Below the pieces are notes generated by a model. It saw only the letters and a program-made list of their open reading frames with translations. It was not told the origin of the DNA and made no database searches. Shown in pieces: positions 60,344-64,000 of a stretch of 64,000 nt of DNA. The number at the start of each line of letters is the position of its first letter. The first letter of the stretch is position 1. Origin of the DNA: Pseudolabrys sp035718275 (lineage in GTDB: Bacteria > Pseudomonadota > Alphaproteobacteria > Rhizobiales > Xanthobacteraceae); assembly GCA_035718275.1 (NCBI GenBank), contig DASTHI010000031.1, positions 62,001-126,000 on the forward strand. Direction: 5' to 3'. Both the position numbers and the translations under genes were made by a program.

Positions 60344-61680
60344 CTGGCAATGGCGTACTCATCGTGCTGATGGCTTTGCTGTTTCTCCTTCTCGGCTATA
60401 TGGGCGTGCCCGTCGCATTCGCCCTCCTCGCCTCGGTGCTGATCGTGACGGCATTCACCCCCGTCAGTGAAGCGTCGATGATCGCGCAGATCTTCAATGG
60501 GATGGATGTCGAAGCGCTCCTTGCTGTGCCGTTTTTTTTGCTGGTGGGCGATCTGATGACTTCGGCGAATGTCACAGTCCGGATGATCACGCTGTCGCAG
60601 ACGATGGTCGGGCACTTCCGCGGCGGGCTTGCGCAGGTCGTCACGCTGTTCAGCATGTTCTTTGCAGGAATTTCCGGCTCCTCAGCCGCCGACGTGGCCG
60701 TGCTGACACGCACGCTTGCTCCCGAAATGAACCGCGAAGGTTATGACCGCGCCTTCACGGCGGCGCTGATCGCATCTGCAGCTACGATGGCCAACCTCAT
60801 TCCGCCGAGCATCATGGCGGTGGTCTACGGCGCAACCGGCAATGTCTCGATCGGCGGGCTGTTTCTGGGTGGCGTCGTACCCGGCGTTCTGATCGGCATC
60901 GGCCTGATGATATACACGCATTTTTTCGGACCGGTGGGCATCAAGCGCAAGCGCGCGACCTTCGGGCAGTTCACGACGGCGGCCAAGGAGGCTGCGGTCC
61001 CCCTGATGATTCCGATCATCATCATGGGAGGCATTCTTACCGGCCAGTTCACCCCGACAGAAGCAGGAGTGATCGCAGTCGCCTATATCGTTTTTGTCGC
61101 GATCCCTTTGCTCAACTGGCGGCACATCCGCAATCTGCCGCGCGACATGGCATATACGGGGCTGCTCTACTCCATTCCGCTTATAACGATCGGCGGCGCT
61201 TCGGCCTTCGGATGGATGCTGGCCTATCTTCGCGGGCCGGCAGTGGTCTCGGACTGGATCGCAAACGCTGCCGGTGGCGATCCATTCATGATCATGCTCC
61301 TGCTGACGCTGCTGTTCATTATCATCGGCGACTTCATTGACGCGGTGCCTGCGATCATCATTTTCATGCCTCTGATCCTCGACCTCACGAAGAGCGCTGA
61401 CATCAACCCTGTCCATATGGGGGTCGTTATAATCACCACGCTCGCATTCGGGCTGATTACGCCACCTTACGGATTATGCCTTCTGATGGCATCGAAGTTC
61501 GTCGGTATCAGATTTTCAAAGGCGATGCTCGCTTCGCTTCCGATCTACATCATTTTCTTTGCGGCAATCGCTTTTACCATCTTCTTCCCCGAAGTCGTTC
61601 TCTGGCTGCCGAAAAAACTGTTGCCGCAGTCGGTCGGCTGCTTCCCCAATCCGAACGGCAGCGGCTATATCTGTCCTTAG
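60340..61680 (+). CDS. TRAP transporter large permease (DctM family)
   Basis: A 446-residue polytopic permease of the DctM family with about 12 helices, starting at GTG 60340. Family marks: YMGVPVAFALLASVLIV, FAGISGSSAADVAVL (substrate/sodium region), ASAATMANLIPPSIMAVVYG, FTPTEAGVIAVAYI and GLITPPYGLCLLMASKFVG. It carries out sodium-driven uptake with the DctP and DctQ partners. A short hydrophilic tail containing two cysteines (VGCFPNPNGSGYIC) ends the protein. The amidohydrolase gene follows after 9 bases. Confidence 0.92.
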   Translation: MTGNGVLIVLMALLFLLLGYMGVPVAFALLASVLIVTAFTPVSEASMIAQIFNGMDVEALLAVPFFLLVGDLMTSANVTVRMITLSQTMVGHFRGGLAQVVTLFSMFFAGISGSSAADVAVLTRTLAPEMNREGYDRAFTAALIASAATMANLIPPSIMAVVYGATGNVSIGGLFLGGVVPGVLIGIGLMIYTHFFGPVGIKRKRATFGQFTTAAKEAAVPLMIPIIIMGGILTGQFTPTEAGVIAVAYIVFVAIPLLNWRHIRNLPRDMAYTGLLYSIPLITIGGASAFGWMLAYLRGPAVVSDWIANAAGGDPFMIMLLLTLLFIIIGDFIDAVPAIIIFMPLILDLTKSADINPVHMGVVIITTLAFGLITPPYGLCLLMASKFVGIRFSKAMLASLPIYIIFFAAIAFTIFFPEVVLWLPKKLLPQSVGCFPNPNGSGYICP

Positions 61681-61689
61681 GTTTTCATC

Positions 61690-62532
61690 ATGCCTTTCAT
61701 AGAGAGCAGCGTCAGGCCGAAGCTGCGGGCGCCCTCCGGCACCTGCGACACGCACATGCATATCTACGATCCGAAATATCCGAAAGCGCCAACGGCAAAG
61801 ATCGATGCGCCGGCCGCACCGCTTTCGGCCTATCGCCGAATGTGCGCGCGCCTTCGCGTCGATCGCACGGTTGTGGTGCAGCCATCGACCTACGGCAAGG
61901 ACAATCGCTGCACGCTGGAAGCCACTGCGGCTTTGGGCGCGAACGCGCGCTGCATTGTCGTCGTCGATGAAACGGTCCGCGATGCCGAATTGGAGCGACT
62001 GACCAAGCTCGGAGCGCGCGGCATCCGATTCTTCATGCTGGCTGGTGCACCACTTCCCTGGGAGATTCTCGAGACCATGTCCGCGCGCGCGGAGTCATTT
62101 GGATGGCACATACAGCTTCAGCTGGATGGGCGCGATCTTCCCGAGCGCGAGGGCTTGCTCAAGCGCCTGACCAGTCGCCTGGTGATCGACCATGTCGGCA
62201 AGTTTCTTGAGCCAGTGGCTCTCGATCACCCAGGTTTTAGGACACTTCTGTCCCTGCTCGACGGCGGCCGCACGTGGGTAAAGCTGTCGGCCCCCTATGA
62301 AGTCTCGAAGATGGGGCCGCCCAACTACGACGATGTCGGCCAGCTCGCCAAGGCGCTGTCGAACGCGGCGCCAGAACGCATGCTCTGGGGCACCAACTGG
62401 CCTCACCCGACGCCGGGCGCGCCGGTGCCCGACGATGCCTGGATGCTCGATATGCTGCTCGATTGGATTCCCGACGAGCCGGCGCGACGCAAGGCGCTCG
62501 TCGACAATCCTGCAGAGCTTTACGGCTTCTGA
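61690..62532 (+). CDS. Amidohydrolase family protein (COG3618, 2-pyrone-4,6-dicarboxylate hydrolase-like)
   Basis: A 280-residue TIM-barrel hydrolase. The N-terminal GTCDTHMHIYDPKYP has the HxH metal motif, RLVIDHVGKFL holds the central His and MLWGTNWPHP (~residue 235) the D/N-W end motif. The layout follows LigI and related lactonases. These open 2-pyrone or other lactones or amides made in aromatic degradation. It is the last gene after the TRAP permease (9-base gap) and probably part of the same transcript, giving a chain of uptake, Mo-dependent hydroxylation and hydrolytic opening (inference). It overlaps the convergent MBL gene by 13 bases. Confidence 0.85.
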   Translation: MPFIESSVRPKLRAPSGTCDTHMHIYDPKYPKAPTAKIDAPAAPLSAYRRMCARLRVDRTVVVQPSTYGKDNRCTLEATAALGANARCIVVVDETVRDAELERLTKLGARGIRFFMLAGAPLPWEILETMSARAESFGWHIQLQLDGRDLPEREGLLKRLTSRLVIDHVGKFLEPVALDHPGFRTLLSLLDGGRTWVKLSAPYEVSKMGPPNYDDVGQLAKALSNAAPERMLWGTNWPHPTPGAPVPDDAWMLDMLLDWIPDEPARRKALVDNPAELYGF

Positions 62533-63419
62533 TCATCAGCCGGAAAACGCGGGACGTAACCCTTCGCGCCGCGTTCGATCCGGCCGGCGAAGGGCAGGCC
62601 GACGTGACCTGAAAACACGAGTGCGCCGCTTGAAGCGCAATATTCGAGCACCTTGCGGCGGCTGGAGCGGGCCTGCTCGGCATCAGAGTTCTTCGGAAAA
62701 TTCCAATCCGGGTAATAGACCTGCAGCAGGTGGTGCCACACATCGCCGATGAAGGCGGCTCTCTCCCCTCTACTCTGCAACTTGAAGAACACATGGCCTG
62801 GCGAATGCCCGGGCGCGGAATCAATCTCGATGAACTCGTTGAGCCGGTAGGCCCCGCCACTCACCAGGTCCGCCTTTCCATGCTCCAGGATCGGAACGAC
62901 GCATTCACGAAAAGTGCCGAGCTCCGCCGGCCCCTCCTTCGGATCGGAGTCGATCGCGGAAAAATAGTCGACGTCGGGCTTGGAGAAAACATATCGAGCA
63001 TTGGGAAAGGTGGGGATCCATTTGCCGTCGCGCAGCTGCGTATTCCAACCAACATGATCGTGATGCAGATGCGTGCACATCACGAGATCGATCTCGTCCG
63101 GCCGGACGCCAGCAGCCGCGAGCCGTTCGAGATACGGCTCATTGAGCATGTTCCAGAATGGGCGGCCCGGCTTGACCTTGTTGTTGCCGCAGCAGGAATC
63201 GATGAGCATCTTCTTGCCGTCGATCTCGAGCAGCCAGCTGTGCACGGAAAGGATGATCTTACCGGTCGCGGCCTCGTAGTGATGCGGCGCCAACCAGCTT
63301 TTGTGTTCTGCCAGAAGGGCATCGGTAAAGTGCGGAAAAATATCCTTGAGCTGATAGCCGGGCAGATTGGTTTCCTCAATCCGGGTGACGGTGGCCTGGC
63401 CAACTGTAAACGACCTCAT
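62520..63419 (-). CDS. MBL-fold metallo-hydrolase
   Basis: A 299-residue metallo-beta-lactamase-fold enzyme. The metal motif reads CTHLHHDHVGW (~residues 112-122, HxHxDH type). Downstream His motifs are SAPGHSPGHVFF and SGHVGLPFAGR. No signal peptide is visible, so it is probably cytosolic. The family hydrolyses lactones, thioesters and phosphodiesters; quorum-sensing lactonase-like activity cannot be excluded. It follows the MarR gene by 14 bases and is probably co-regulated by it. Its 3' end overlaps the convergent amidohydrolase gene. Confidence 0.9.
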   Translation of the reverse strand: MRSFTVGQATVTRIEETNLPGYQLKDIFPHFTDALLAEHKSWLAPHHYEAATGKIILSVHSWLLEIDGKKMLIDSCCGNNKVKPGRPFWNMLNEPYLERLAAAGVRPDEIDLVMCTHLHHDHVGWNTQLRDGKWIPTFPNARYVFSKPDVDYFSAIDSDPKEGPAELGTFRECVVPILEHGKADLVSGGAYRLNEFIEIDSAPGHSPGHVFFKLQSRGERAAFIGDVWHHLLQVYYPDWNFPKNSDAEQARSSRRKVLEYCASSGALVFSGHVGLPFAGRIERGAKGYVPRFPADDQKP

Positions 63420-63433
63420 GTGTAGAGCCGTCC

Positions 63434-63904
63434 CTAAGCGAGCTTGCGCAGCAATTTCACGACCGCACGCTGCTCTTCGGCTGTGAGCGGCGCCAGGGTG
63501 GCAGCAGTGATTGCAGTTGCTACCTGCATGGCCAGTTCGGTCACACGCCGTCCCCGATCTGTAAGCGCTACGGCCCTTCGGCGGCGATCCTTCGGGTCAT
63601 TGATCGCAGTCACGAAACCGCGCAAATGCAGGCGGTCGACGACACCCTTGATGGTCGCGGCATCGAGATAGATCAGCCGCCCGAGATAATTCTGCGAGCA
63701 CGCACCGACTTCATGGAGTTTTGCAAGCGCGGCAAATTGCGTCTGCGTAAGGCCTTCGATCATGCGTGATGCGAAAATGGACGTATGACGCTGCATCGCG
63801 ACGCGCATGAGGAAACCTACCTGATCGTCGAGCACGTAGCGATCTTCGGATGCGTCCGACTGAGGTGCCACGACTTTCAGTTTCTCGCGACCCAATGTTT
63901 TCAT
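63434..63904 (-). CDS. MarR family transcriptional regulator
   Basis: A 156-residue winged-helix regulator. Seen: LTQTQFAALAKLHEVGACSQNYLGRLIYLDAATIKGVVDRL (the HTH), LRGFVTAINDPKDRRRRAVAL (the wing with the D-x-R-R motif) and a C-terminal dimer helix. MarR proteins generally repress adjacent catabolic genes and respond to aromatic acids. It lies between a LivF-like ATPase gene (27-base gap) and the MBL gene, all on the minus strand. It may control these genes or the neighbouring Mo-hydroxylase/TRAP operon. Confidence 0.93.
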   Translation of the reverse strand: MKTLGREKLKVVAPQSDASEDRYVLDDQVGFLMRVAMQRHTSIFASRMIEGLTQTQFAALAKLHEVGACSQNYLGRLIYLDAATIKGVVDRLHLRGFVTAINDPKDRRRRAVALTDRGRRVTELAMQVATAITAATLAPLTAEEQRAVVKLLRKLA

Positions 63905-63931
63905 GATCCTGTTCCAAGTGGTTGGGACATC

Positions 63932-64000
63932 CTATACCGTCAGATAAGTCCTTTGCACCTCCGGACTGCTTTCAAGCTCGGCCACAGAGCCATTCCAATG
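63932..64000 (-). CDS. ABC transporter ATPase (LivF-like), 3' end only
   Basis: The last 22 codons of a minus-strand gene that runs out of the window. The peptide reads HWNGSVAELESSPEVQRTYL then TV-stop, the standard C-terminus of LivF-type ATPases. It implies a second Liv-type importer just beyond the window, upstream of the MarR and MBL genes. The call rests on a short stretch but the wording is characteristic. Confidence 0.7.
   Translation of the reverse strand, partial: HWNGSVAELESSPEVQRTYLTV

Overview
The window looks like a chromosomal segment of an alphaproteobacterium, probably Hyphomicrobiales (Bradyrhizobium / Xanthobacteraceae-like). Grounds: GC-rich sequence with matching codon use, long antisense ORF shadows, a perfect full-length CtrA-type box (TTAA-N7-TTAACC), and the density of ABC, TRAP and TTT solute-binding proteins and catabolic oxidoreductases. 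Placement to genus is inference. I see no rRNA, tRNA, CRISPR array, IS element or phage gene. Coding density is very high, and no stretch over 300 bases lacks a gene.

Layout. 1-9.9 kb: 3' end of a FadD-type acyl-CoA ligase, a DUF924 protein, a secreted haem-motif/Vgb-like protein, a three-gene FbpABC-like ABC importer followed by a DapA-family aldolase/lyase, and a flippase. 9.9-13.2 kb (mostly minus): a second acyl-CoA synthetase, a decayed PNPOx-like pseudogene, a small secreted protein and a CAP-domain lipoprotein. 13.3-17.6 kb: cupin, orphan Bug/TctC binding protein, orphan molybdenum hydroxylase large subunit and a GlcG-like protein. 17.7-20.9 kb: a PAS chemoreceptor behind the CtrA box, then a PiT phosphate transporter with its DUF47 partner. 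21.1-29.3 kb: LLM flavin oxidoreductase, Rieske oxygenase diverging from a PdxA/TphB-family dehydrogenase, L,D-transpeptidase, carboxymuconolactone-decarboxylase-like protein, DUF1080 protein, flavin monooxygenase and ketopantoate-reductase-like enzyme. 29.4-40 kb: sigma factor, small membrane protein, periplasmic Spy/CpxP-like sensor and a complete MdtABC-type RND pump with NodT outer-membrane channel.

40-50 kb: a complete Liv-type (HAAT) ABC importer on the minus strand diverges from a five-gene oxidoreductase operon (phytoene-desaturase-like FAD enzyme, SDR, DUF1932 dehydrogenase, PaaG-like isomerase, aspartate-dehydrogenase-like enzyme). It reads as an uptake-plus-degradation unit for an unidentified compound. 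50-52 kb: acyltransferase-like membrane protein and a secreted PIG-L deacetylase. 52.3-63.9 kb: a CoxMLS-like molybdenum hydroxylase operon with a second large subunit, then a complete TRAP transporter, a COG3618 amidohydrolase, and convergent MBL hydrolase and MarR genes. The window closes in the 3' end of another LivF-like ATPase.

The overall theme is import and oxidative degradation of organic acids or aromatics. The best candidates for undescribed biology are the 40-50 kb and 52-63 kb catabolic units. Smaller oddities include a coupled 34-codon ORF between two Mo-hydroxylase genes, a 21-bp tandem duplication inside a signal peptide, a Thr-rich insert in the MdtB homologue, and SBP/permease hairpins recurring in three unrelated transporters.
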